From positions 1 to 9,443 of the forward strand of contig JAKBQK010000100.1 of NCBI GenBank assembly GCA_021835265.1: a stretch of DNA of 9,443 bases, written 5' to 3'. Both the position numbers and the translations under genes were made by a program. Numbering within the stretch: position 1 is the stretch's first letter; every line of letters starts with the position of its first letter. Shown here in pieces: positions 1 to 6,272 of the stretch. Source of the stretch: Thermoplasmata archaeon (GTDB taxonomy: Archaea > Thermoplasmatota > Thermoplasmata > Thermoplasmatales > Thermoplasmataceae). The notes beneath the pieces were generated by a model. It was given only the letters and a program-made list of their open reading frames with translations. It was not told where the DNA came from and ran no database searches.

Positions 1-1604
1 TTTTCAAAAGATGTTCTGATGTATTCCATTGTATCAATATTCTTTGCAAAGTTGATGGCATAGAATATTCGTTTAATTTTAGCCAGCTTACATGCTTCTA
101 GTTCTTTCCAAATGCGTTTCATCTCCGACGACTCTATTTTTGAATTTTTGACCAAGATTGTAGCATTGTTACCTATTTGAATGTCTAAATCAGGCAAATC
201 CTGTATTATTATTACTCCCTGTTTTATCTCATTAAAAGTCTCAAGACCTTTTATTTCTTTTAATAGGATGTTATTTCTAGGATTATCATTTTCTGGTATC
301 TTTCCGCTGGTCCAGTAAGCTTGACATAACTGTAGTATTAAATGCTCAGAAAAGCGCCCTGAGAAAGTAGAGGACATTATTTTTAGATGATTATCATTAG
401 TCGTTCCAATTTCGTACTTGAATAATTTACCCAAATTCTCCAAGGTTTCTGAGACTTTATCAAATATATCGATCTCCCAAGACTGAGACAAAGAAGATTT
501 TCTCTTCAATGTCTCCTCTTTAATCATGTTGATCTTCGTAAATATTGATAGCAATGTCCACTCTTCATCATAGTGTCTCAAGAATTCTTTGGAAATACTA
601 AGGCCATCTTCAAATGACTTTCTGACTAAAGTTAATTTTATAGTATCCAGCTGAGCCCACCCTTTTACAGGATCCTTATTTACATAAGTTTCTCTATAAT
701 ATTTAGCTGTTAGAACGTCAATTTCTTTCAAAGTGAGCATTAGTCTGACTTCATTTGAGTTTCTCTTTGCTTGCGCCATTCTATTAATGTTCCATTTAGC
801 TATGTCAAGTGATTCTGTTGATGAGTCTATCATTTGTTTTACAGTCTTATTGAGCAATGATTCAGCAGTACCTCTCTTTGTTGAATCTTTTTCAAAAAAA
901 AGAAATCTAAGCAAAAAATGTAACGTTTTCTTTCCAAACCTATATGAAAGTTCATACAGGTTTGATTGAACATATGACTTTTTCCCACTGGTTTTTTGTA
1001 TTATTTCTATCAATCCTGAAATTTTCATAGAGAGATCTACAGCTTTAGAAATAGTCTGAAAGCTAAATTTGAAAGACTTAATTTCTTCCTCATAATTAGA
1101 TAATAGAAATTCAGAAAGCCCATTTATTATCTCGGGGAAATCTATTAAAAAATTATGTGCCTCAAGTTCTACAAAATTTCTCAAATAAGCAAACAAAGTT
1201 GGATCTTTGAGGTCTTCCTTGTGCCCTTTTATTTTGATTAATGGTACTTGGTATGTCCTGAGCATATTACTTATAACTTGAGGCCCATAAGGGCGGATTT
1301 CATTTCTTTTCGAAATAGTTCTTAAAGCCTCAATAAATAAATTTAGCGAATTGGTAGGATCTGAATCTATGAATTCAAAAATTTTACACCAGAGGTAATT
1401 GTGTTTTGCATGAAGGAAATTTATGTCATATGAATCGTTATTATACTTATTCGACAGAATTTCAAACTCTTTATCTAGTTCATAAAATAGGGACTGAGGT
1501 GGCTTTGTGCTGTCTTTTCTTAACACATATCCTCTAATTTGATTCTTGATTTCATTAAACTCTTTTTCAATGATAGAAGGCTTCAAATTAAAATCTGCAA
1601 CCAT
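1..1604 (-). CDS. Large unrecognised protein, 3' end beyond the window (first 534 codons)
   Basis: I do not recognise the family. The reading frame opens at ATG 1604-1602 and stays open for 534 codons to base 1. An in-frame TAA lies shortly upstream, so this ATG is the first possible Met start. The product is soluble-looking, rich in Lys, Glu, Ile, Leu and Asn, and apparently mostly helical over residues 1-430, with no signal peptide or convincing membrane segment. The last visible part (about 440-534) looks like an alternating alpha/beta fold: a strand with D472 and D474, a second strand ending in L484-V485-K486, then a long helix and the strand RIFYAINFA. This order resembles a PD-(D/E)XK nuclease core in which the acidic residue before x-K is replaced by Leu; this is a hypothesis only. 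It lies 91 bp downstream of the AbrB gene on the same strand. Local GC is very low (25% in the hand-counted stretch 1141-1200). The missing C-terminus may decide its function. Confidence 0.85.
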   Translation of the reverse strand, partial: MVADFNLKPSIIEKEFNEIKNQIRGYVLRKDSTKPPQSLFYELDKEFEILSNKYNNDSYDINFLHAKHNYLWCKIFEFIDSDPTNSLNLFIEALRTISKRNEIRPYGPQVISNMLRTYQVPLIKIKGHKEDLKDPTLFAYLRNFVELEAHNFLIDFPEIINGLSEFLLSNYEEEIKSFKFSFQTISKAVDLSMKISGLIEIIQKTSGKKSYVQSNLYELSYRFGKKTLHFLLRFLFFEKDSTKRGTAESLLNKTVKQMIDSSTESLDIAKWNINRMAQAKRNSNEVRLMLTLKEIDVLTAKYYRETYVNKDPVKGWAQLDTIKLTLVRKSFEDGLSISKEFLRHYDEEWTLLSIFTKINMIKEETLKRKSSLSQSWEIDIFDKVSETLENLGKLFKYEIGTTNDNHLKIMSSTFSGRFSEHLILQLCQAYWTSGKIPENDNPRNNILLKEIKGLETFNEIKQGVIIIQDLPDLDIQIGNNATILVKNSKIESSEMKRIWKELEACKLAKIKRIFYAINFAKNIDTMEYIRTSFE

Positions 1605-1634
1605 AGTATTTTGACTTAATTATACATTATCTTG

Positions 1635-1643
1635 TTTTTAAAA
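1635..1643 (-). promoter_or_regulatory. Candidate TATA box for the left-edge gene
   Basis: On the minus strand this reads GTTTTTAAAA-like sequence (bases 1635-1643 are TTTTTAAAA on the plus strand), centred about 35 nt before the ATG at 1604. A transcript start about 26 nt downstream would leave a leader of roughly 9 nt with no Shine-Dalgarno. It falls between the AbrB stop and this ORF, so the large gene may have its own promoter rather than depend on read-through. Inference from spacing and composition only. Confidence 0.35.
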
Positions 1644-1695
1644 CTTTCTTAAACACCCTTTTACTAAATTCCTATTACCTCGCAATATTATGTGT

Positions 1696-1854
1696 TTAGT
1701 CTATTTTCTTCAATACAATCTTTCCGTCTTCCTCATAAAACCCGACAATATCCTCTTCTTTCACCCCAAGTTTAACCTGGACTTTCTTAGGAACTGTCAT
1801 TCTTAAAGAAGATCCTCTTTTTGAAAGATGAGATACATCTACCAATTGTTGCAT
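1696..1854 (-). CDS. AbrB/SpoVT-type (swapped-hairpin) DNA-binding protein, 52 aa
   Basis: This short ORF runs from ATG 1854 to TAA 1698-1696 and encodes 52 residues. The core from about residue 12 (KRGSSLRMTVPKKVQVKLGV) through the ending GKIVLKKI is the classic AbrB/MazE/SpoVT half-barrel: a Ser/Arg-rich first strand, the V-P-K turn, a short helix ending K-L-G-V, then an acidic segment and the strand pair GFYEEDGKIVLKK. Such proteins dimerise into one swapped-hairpin barrel that binds AT-rich promoter DNA; in archaea many are stand-alone regulators, others are antitoxins. No PIN, MazF or other toxin gene is visible beside it, so a regulator is the simpler reading. It has its own AT box centred 25 nt before the ATG, suggesting a leaderless transcript. 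It lies 42 bp after the exported-protein gene and 91 bp before the left-edge gene, all on the same strand. The family call is firm; targets are unknown. Confidence 0.88.
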   Translation of the reverse strand: MQQLVDVSHLSKRGSSLRMTVPKKVQVKLGVKEEDIVGFYEEDGKIVLKKID

Positions 1855-1874
1855 TAATTGGTATTGTTGGAATA

Positions 1875-1883
1875 GATTAAATC
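1875..1883 (-). promoter_or_regulatory. Candidate TATA box for the AbrB gene (palindromic GATTTAATC)
   Basis: GATTTAATC on the minus strand is centred 25 nt upstream of the AbrB ATG (1854), the spacing expected when transcription begins at or next to the start codon. It lies in the 42-bp gap after the exported-protein stop codon. Assignment is by position and AT content; no consensus scoring was possible. Confidence 0.4.
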
Positions 1884-1896
1884 ATTCTATTGGTAA

Positions 1897-3081
1897 TTAA
1901 ATTTTATTGGCCCTTAATTTTTTAATATCAATTATATCTAATCCAGTGGCAACTGCAGCACCTAAAAATGTGCCAGCCACTATGTTATCATCATTTCTTT
2001 GTGCTGACGAAGGAATATTGTAAGTTTGGGTATTAAAGAGCGAATAATCTCCAGAAAGAACTTTTGAATTATCTGCTGAAAGTGTGAACATTGTGTAGTA
2101 ATATCCTATTCCATTTACTGATACCACGTGTAAGTCCATTCCGTCAGGTGAAATTATTTTGGTTTGATTATTTGTGTTAATTACGGTGTTAGTGGAGGTC
2201 TGGGCCCTCAATTCAGAGCCACTTGTGACAGTAAAAGTAGGTGAAGGACGAAAATTTGAAGATAAAACGGCATTCGAAAGATATGTGGTTGGAATTTTAA
2301 AATCACCTCCAAAGGTGAAGGTTGCGCTAATGCTATTTGCATCGCCGATGAACAAATACTTTGATTTTATGTATACAAAAGAAGTGCCGGCTTGATTTAT
2401 TACTTTTATAGGTAATGGGTTACTATCATTTGCATTAGTTTGTATTACAATTGCTGGCCCATAAATGCCTGAATTAAGTACCATGTTTCCGAAATTCTGG
2501 GTTCCAGTACTGGTGATTTGCATTAAATTAAGGGGAGCAGAATTATTCAAGCCATAGTAATTAAAACTCCCATTGAGATCACCTTGATTCGGCTCTGAAG
2601 ACAAGTTAATTTCAGCGGAGCCAAAATTTGCGTAAAATCCCTCGACAGAAATCTTCTCATTGCTGATATCAGAAAATAGAATACTATATGCAGCAAGATA
2701 AAAGCCTCCTTGACCTATGGTTGCGGATGAATTACTATATTCATAGGCAAGTGAAGTCCCATGTGCATAGAAATCTGAAAATTTCAAGCCATCATTTGCG
2801 ACTTGTTCAGAATAATACAAACCAGCTGCAACATTTATGCCCTGCTCAGAGTAGGGAGTTAAAAGGGTAGATTGAACATTCTCCGCAGTGAAATATTCGC
2901 TGCTCAATAAGCTCTGATTAAAACTTGTGGATACTGTTTCTGTTAAGGGAACTATGTGCTGTGAGTTAGTGTAATGAAGGATATGTACTGAAGTCGTTAG
3001 TAGTCCGAGAGCTAAAGCCGATTTTACTATCCAGCTATGAGAAATTAAGAAATTTAATACCCTCTTTAAGAAACGATGCAC
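1897..3081 (-). CDS. Exported, membrane-anchored beta-rich surface protein of unknown function, 394 aa
   Basis: I do not recognise the family. The start is GTG at 3081-3079: an in-frame TAA lies 9-7 nt upstream, no early in-frame ATG exists, and a strong TATA-like box is centred 27 nt upstream, so the transcript is probably leaderless. A short basic stretch (MHRFLKR) precedes a hydrophobic segment at about residues 8-36, which fits a signal anchor or uncleaved signal peptide. Residues 40-365 are rich in Ser, Thr, Asn, Gly and Tyr with alternating hydrophobic residues, as in extracellular beta-sheet proteins. They contain seven N-x-S/T sequons (for example NQS near 55, NSS near 117, NLS near 159, NGS near 170, NQT near 305), consistent with archaeal surface glycosylation. 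A second moderately hydrophobic segment (about 367-384) is followed by a basic tail ending KKLRANKI, so both ends may face the cytoplasm. Role unknown; an S-layer-associated or adhesion-like role would be speculation. Confidence 0.85.
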   Translation of the reverse strand: MHRFLKRVLNFLISHSWIVKSALALGLLTTSVHILHYTNSQHIVPLTETVSTSFNQSLLSSEYFTAENVQSTLLTPYSEQGINVAAGLYYSEQVANDGLKFSDFYAHGTSLAYEYSNSSATIGQGGFYLAAYSILFSDISNEKISVEGFYANFGSAEINLSSEPNQGDLNGSFNYYGLNNSAPLNLMQITSTGTQNFGNMVLNSGIYGPAIVIQTNANDSNPLPIKVINQAGTSFVYIKSKYLFIGDANSISATFTFGGDFKIPTTYLSNAVLSSNFRPSPTFTVTSGSELRAQTSTNTVINTNNQTKIISPDGMDLHVVSVNGIGYYYTMFTLSADNSKVLSGDYSLFNTQTYNIPSSAQRNDDNIVAGTFLGAAVATGLDIIDIKKLRANKI

Positions 3082-3100
3082 AAGGAGTTAGAATTACTGG

Positions 3101-3115
3101 TATATTAAATATATA
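3101..3115 (-). promoter_or_regulatory. Candidate TATA box for the exported-protein gene
   Basis: The 15-bp stretch TATATATTTAATATA on the minus strand is the most canonical TATA-like element in the window. Its centre is about 27 nt upstream of the GTG start at 3081, which supports both the unusual GTG start and a leaderless mRNA. It lies in the 74-bp gap after the adenine methyltransferase stop codon, so this gene need not be co-transcribed with the methyltransferase. Confidence 0.5.
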
Positions 3116-3155
3116 GTTCTGAAATAAAAGTGAGTAAATGAGATTCAATAATCGT

Positions 3156-3923
3156 TTATTTGCGAAGTCTCCACCAATACCCACAACCCCATCTATTCTC
3201 TTTCTGTGGATCATAAACCATGGTTGACCTGAAATGTTCAGTCACCATGTTCGGCTCCCCAAATATCCCAATCATTTCAGGATCTGTCATAGACAAATTC
3301 ATCAGATAAGTTCCTTGGTGAACATCCATCAAAGCCTTCAAGTCTACAAAATCTTCCATTTTGAATTTAAACTTGTATTGATCTCCGCCTCTCAAATACG
3401 GCGGGTCAAGATACAACAAAACATCAGGCCTGTTGTATCTCTTCATTAAAGACCTAAAATCCATATTTTCAACAATCCACTTCTTCACCAGGAGAAAATC
3501 TTCCGTTCTCAAAGGCGGAAGGTTGGCCTTCTTGTAATATCTCTTGAATGCCTTCCCCGCACCTGAGAATGAAAAGGTGTGTAGATATATGGTCTTAAAG
3601 GCGATATCCACATCATTCTTGGGATTTGATAACTTCAACTCCTGGAATATAGATTCGTGTGGAAAAGCAAACCTCAGCTTCCTTTCCAGCTGCATTCTCT
3701 TCTTATTGTCCTGGAGAACTTTGAAAGTCACATAGAGATCTTTATTGATATCATTGTACACCTTCACCTTTTTCCATTCAGCAGGAATGTTCAGCAATAC
3801 CTTACCTGACCCCCCGAATACATCAACAACTACATCAAATTGGTCTAGATTTTTCTCCAGGATCTCGAGGATATTTTTGATCTGGTAGAATCTGCCGCCA
3901 TAGTAAGGAAAAGTGCTTTTCAT
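3156..3923 (-). CDS. D12-class adenine-N6 DNA methyltransferase (Dam/MboI type)
   Basis: This enzyme should transfer a methyl group from S-adenosylmethionine to N6 of adenine in a specific DNA sequence. Numbered from ATG 3923 (255 aa), it shows motif X as FPYYGG (residues 5-10), motif I as DVFGGSG (34-40), an N-D pair after the next strand (58-59), and catalytic motif IV as DPPY (173-176) in the context LLYLDPPYLRGG. The order X-I-(target recognition)-IV is that of the alpha (D12) class, whose usual length is about 260-290 residues; the recognition region would be about residues 80-165. A TTG start at 3950 would add nine residues. I prefer the ATG because family similarity begins right after it and a 7-bp dyad lies just before it. 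It is divergent from a winged-helix gene and shares an AT-rich promoter region with it. No endonuclease is obviously paired with it, so it may be a solitary methyltransferase. The target sequence cannot be read from the protein. Confidence 0.92.
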   Translation of the reverse strand: MKSTFPYYGGRFYQIKNILEILEKNLDQFDVVVDVFGGSGKVLLNIPAEWKKVKVYNDINKDLYVTFKVLQDNKKRMQLERKLRFAFPHESIFQELKLSNPKNDVDIAFKTIYLHTFSFSGAGKAFKRYYKKANLPPLRTEDFLLVKKWIVENMDFRSLMKRYNRPDVLLYLDPPYLRGGDQYKFKFKMEDFVDLKALMDVHQGTYLMNLSMTDPEMIGIFGEPNMVTEHFRSTMVYDPQKENRWGCGYWWRLRK

Positions 3924-3946
3924 ATGATTGTCGATTACGCAATCAT
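3924..3946. repeat. 7-bp perfect inverted repeat before the adenine methyltransferase start
   Basis: ATGATTG (3924-3930) and CAATCAT (3940-3946) are perfect reverse complements separated by 9 nt. The element abuts the ATG start codon of the methyltransferase (3923-3921) and lies between its two candidate start codons. With a promoter in the AT-rich block at 3971-3990, it falls in the 5' leader or at the transcript start, a position suited to an operator or a leader hairpin. The divergent winged-helix protein is the obvious candidate binder, but that is inference. Confidence 0.45.
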
Positions 3947-3970
3947 TCAATCCTTAAATGATTTCGCTTT

Positions 3971-3990
3971 CAGCAATAATAAATTATATT
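3971..3990. promoter_or_regulatory. Shared AT-rich promoter region between adenine methyltransferase and winged-helix genes
   Basis: The block around AATAATAAATTATATT serves as a TATA-like element in both directions. On the plus strand the AAATTATATT part is centred about 25 nt before GTG 4010, matching a leaderless start for the winged-helix gene. On the minus strand AATATAATTTATTATT would place a transcript start near 3955, about 30 nt upstream of ATG 3923 or next to TTG 3950. One compact divergent promoter is the simplest reading. Confidence 0.45.
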
Positions 3991-4009
3991 GAATTCCCCT
4001 AACTTTCAT

Positions 4010-4294
4010 GTGGATCCCATAAGGATGATAGAGAAGCAGTCCGGATTCCTGAGACTGTTGATTTACCTAGATGAACATGGCGAACAGGCCATAACAGAGA
4101 TACTTGATGGATCCGGCATACCTGTGCATCAGCTGTATGCAAGTATTGAAATGGCTAAAAACTGGAAACTGGTCTCCTCGAGGATTGATAAGTCAAGTTA
4201 TCCGAACAGGAATTTGATTGGGATTACGGAGAAGGGAAAAGAGGCTTCAGAGAAGCTGAATATATTCCTAAAAACCATTGACAAGATGACGTGA
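4010..4294 (+). CDS. Small winged-helix DNA-binding regulator
   Basis: Numbered from GTG 4010 (94 aa), the protein has a helical start (RMIEKQSGFLRLLIYLDEHG, residues 5-24), a helix-turn-helix at about 25-50 (AITEILDGSGIPVHQLYASI followed by EMAKNWKLV), a beta wing at about 53-75 in which basic and polar residues SSRIDKSSYPNRN precede the strand LIGITEKG, and a C-terminal helix. The pattern of ITEIL, a recognition helix, then LVSSR and the wing strand ending T-E-K-G-K is typical of MarR/PadR-like archaeal winged-helix proteins; the exact subfamily is uncertain. The longest frame begins with TTG at 3989, but that codon lies inside the likely TATA box, so GTG 4010 or ATG 4025 is more credible. 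It is divergent from the adenine methyltransferase and lies 49 bp upstream of the restriction endonuclease on the same strand, so it could regulate either or both. Confidence 0.82.
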   Translation: MDPIRMIEKQSGFLRLLIYLDEHGEQAITEILDGSGIPVHQLYASIEMAKNWKLVSSRIDKSSYPNRNLIGITEKGKEASEKLNIFLKTIDKMT

Positions 4295-4302
4295 TTATCG
4301 GC

Positions 4303-4310
4303 AAATTTAT
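4303..4310 (+). promoter_or_regulatory. Candidate TATA box for the restriction-modification operon
   Basis: AAATTTAT is centred about 37 nt before the endonuclease ATG at 4344, which would give a leader of about 11 nt. It is followed by GTGTTGTTTTTAG (4311-4323), whose T-run could also end transcripts of the upstream winged-helix gene. Position-based inference. Confidence 0.35.
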
Positions 4311-4343
4311 GTGTTGTTTTTAGTAAGGTAAGATAGAATATTA

Positions 4344-5027
4344 ATGGAGTTAGAGGAATTTATAGGCAGATTTAACACTCTAAAGAATAAAGGGTTCGTA
4401 AAATCCATGAGGAGAGGTCCAACAGGTATTGGGAAAACCTTAGAAACATATTTGGGAATCGACGAAAACAACTTGTATCTCCCAGATTTGGGTGAAATAG
4501 AATTAAAGGCCCACAGGGACGACGTTAATAACTTGATAACTCTATTCACTTTTAACCGTTGGGCATGGGTGATGGACCCGCTCGAAGCTGTTAAGAAATA
4601 TGGTACTCCGGATGAAACTGGCCGATTAGGGCTTTATTTTACAATGTCATTTAGGCCCAACAGTGCTGGGCTGTTCTTGCATACAGATGACGGAACCGTA
4701 TCGGTAAGGCATGTCGATGGCAGTATTCTTGTTAAATGGAATTTCAAAGACCTTGAAGAGCAATTCAATAGAAAAATACCGGCCCTAATACTGGCTTATG
4801 CCCAAACAGAGTATAGGGGAGATGAGGAGTGGTTTCATTTTTATACTGCAAAATTACTAACTGACACCTCAGCATCCATTATAAAGGAGCAAATAAATAA
4901 TGAAGTGATCTTGATAGACCTTAGATTACATGACGCTGAAACGCATGCCAGAAATCATGGGACAGGATTCAGGGTTAGAGAAAAAGATTTACCGGAATTA
5001 TTCAGGAAAATAGAGACGATAGTATGA
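4344..5027 (+). CDS. MvaI/BcnI-family type II restriction endonuclease, 227 aa
   Basis: This is the DNA-cutting half of a type II R-M system. The stretch from G25 to R58 carries the family signature: PTGIGKTLE (26-34), then LGIDENN, then PDLGEIELKAHR (47-58). In this family the active site is an acidic residue in the TLE helix, an Asp before the G-E-I-E strand and an E-x-K; here these are E34, D48 and E53-L54-K55, all intact and offset by about two residues from the positions I recall for MvaI (E36, D50, E55, K57). The C-terminal RNHGTGFRV (203-211) is also a family hallmark, placed in the DNA-recognition part. The known members MvaI and BcnI act as monomers on CCWGG and CCSGG, nicking each strand in turn, and are of similar length (roughly 240 residues). 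The stop overlaps the methyltransferase start by 4 nt (ATGA). Family call strong; exact specificity not readable. Confidence 0.93.
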   Translation: MELEEFIGRFNTLKNKGFVKSMRRGPTGIGKTLETYLGIDENNLYLPDLGEIELKAHRDDVNNLITLFTFNRWAWVMDPLEAVKKYGTPDETGRLGLYFTMSFRPNSAGLFLHTDDGTVSVRHVDGSILVKWNFKDLEEQFNRKIPALILAYAQTEYRGDEEWFHFYTAKLLTDTSASIIKEQINNEVILIDLRLHDAETHARNHGTGFRVREKDLPELFRKIETIV

Positions 5028-6271
5028 TGTCAGCTGAAATTGACGATTGGACTTTCAATGGGGCTTCCACTAGGGCCTACACTCATGTATATCATGACTA
5101 CCCTGCTAGGATGATACCTCAAGTGGCCAGAAAACTCATCCATCTTTACGGAAAAACCGCGAAAACGCTTTACGACCCTTATTGTGGTACTGGATCCTCA
5201 CTTGTTGAAGGCATAATAGAAGGATTAGATGTCATTGGAACTGATATAAATCCTTTAGCGAGACTGATAGCTGAGGCAAAGACTGATTTTTCTATGATTC
5301 CAGACCGCTTGACTATAGAAATCAGTAACTTTCAAGAGGCAATATTTGGCCAAAACGCAAAAAGCTTCATCCCTGAAATTAGAAATATAGAGTATTGGTT
5401 CAAGGAACAGATAATTGAACCCCTTGGAAAAATCAGATTTTATATTGATAGTATCAAAGATGAGCATGTAAGGAGATTTTTCCAGATAGCATTTAGCGAA
5501 ACTGTAAGAGAAAGCTCTAATACCAGGAGGGGGGAGTTCAAATTATTCAGGTATTCCGCCGATAAACTAGAAAAGCATTCACCAAACCCTTACAAGATAA
5601 TGTTTTCAAAACTGGAAAGAAACTTGAAGGGATATGTTCATTTCACAGAGATCATTAAACAATTGAATCGTTCACCGTCTGCTAGAATCTTGCCTCTGAA
5701 TTCAGTGAATCAGATCCCGTCAAATGAGCTGCCAGAAGACTCGATTGATTTAGTGGTCACATCCCCACCTTATGGAGATTCCCATACTACTGTGGCATAT
5801 GGTCAGTATTCAAGGTTATCCTCTGAATGGTTATCTCTTATCGAAAGACAAAATATCGATAATGAGTTGATGGGAGGGAATAAACTGAAGGAATTGCCTG
5901 ATTTTCCCTCAAACTCACTCAATGCAGCCATTGAATTAATATTTGAGAATAATCAGAAAAGGGCCTTAGAAGTTGCCTCCTTCTATGTTGATCTTCTGTC
6001 TTCGATAAGGAATGTATCGAAGCTGATAAGGCCAAATGGTTATGCCTGCTATGTAGTTGGAAATAGAACCGTAAATTCCGTGATACTTCCAACCTCAGAC
6101 GCTATTAAGGACTTTTTCGAGTCTGCTAATTTGAGTTACATCACAACCCACATTCGTGAGATTCCAAACAAGAGGATGCCCGCCAGAAACAGCCCCACTA
6201 ATGTTGCCGGTGAAACTAGCAGTACAATGCTAAATGAACATATTGTAGTTATGAAAAAAATTAAAAAATAA
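5024..6271 (+). CDS. SPPY-type DNA methyltransferase, probably N4-cytosine, of the R-M pair
   Basis: This is the protective partner of the overlapping endonuclease. It carries a SAM-binding motif I as DPYCGTGS (51-58), an acidic residue after the next strand (D74 in IGTDINP), and a catalytic motif IV as TSPPYGD (246-252). Later come a motif VI-like strand (PNGYACYVVGNR, 337-348) and a conserved ending near NEHIVVM (404-410). SPPY rather than DPPY is characteristic of N4-cytosine enzymes, and the methyltransferases of MvaI and BcnI are N4-cytosine enzymes, so the chemistry fits the partner. About 190 residues separate motifs I and IV, room for a target-recognition segment between them as in alpha-order enzymes. 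Two adjacent ATG codons (5024 and 5027) are possible; the first overlaps the endonuclease stop as ATGA, implying translational coupling. The stop is one base from the stop of the convergent DGQHR gene. The cognate methylated base is inferred. Confidence 0.9.
   Translation: MMSAEIDDWTFNGASTRAYTHVYHDYPARMIPQVARKLIHLYGKTAKTLYDPYCGTGSSLVEGIIEGLDVIGTDINPLARLIAEAKTDFSMIPDRLTIEISNFQEAIFGQNAKSFIPEIRNIEYWFKEQIIEPLGKIRFYIDSIKDEHVRRFFQIAFSETVRESSNTRRGEFKLFRYSADKLEKHSPNPYKIMFSKLERNLKGYVHFTEIIKQLNRSPSARILPLNSVNQIPSNELPEDSIDLVVTSPPYGDSHTTVAYGQYSRLSSEWLSLIERQNIDNELMGGNKLKELPDFPSNSLNAAIELIFENNQKRALEVASFYVDLLSSIRNVSKLIRPNGYACYVVGNRTVNSVILPTSDAIKDFFESANLSYITTHIREIPNKRMPARNSPTNVAGETSSTMLNEHIVVMKKIKK
6254..6268 (-). 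terminator. T-rich terminator candidate for the DGQHR gene, inside the methyltransferase 3' end
   Basis: On the minus strand, transcription leaving the DGQHR stop codon (6275-6273) meets TTTTTT, AA, then TTTTTTT within 22 nt. Oligo-T runs of this kind are the usual intrinsic terminators in archaea. The run is also the antisense of the Lys-rich methyltransferase C-terminus (MKKIKK), so one stretch is both coding on one strand and a likely terminator on the other. Confidence 0.45.
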
Positions 6272-6272
6272 C

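Noticed and set aside
733..969. 78-codon plus-strand ORF
   Set aside because: It lies wholly antisense to the long open minus-strand frame at 1-1604 and its translation has no domain-like pattern; an overlap shadow.
1696..1854. MazE-type antitoxin call for the AbrB protein
   Set aside because: The fold fits, but no MazF, PIN or other toxin gene lies beside it in the window.
4307..4549. 80-codon minus-strand ORF overlapping the endonuclease start
   Set aside because: It is antisense to the strongly conserved MvaI/BcnI N-terminus and has no recognisable features.
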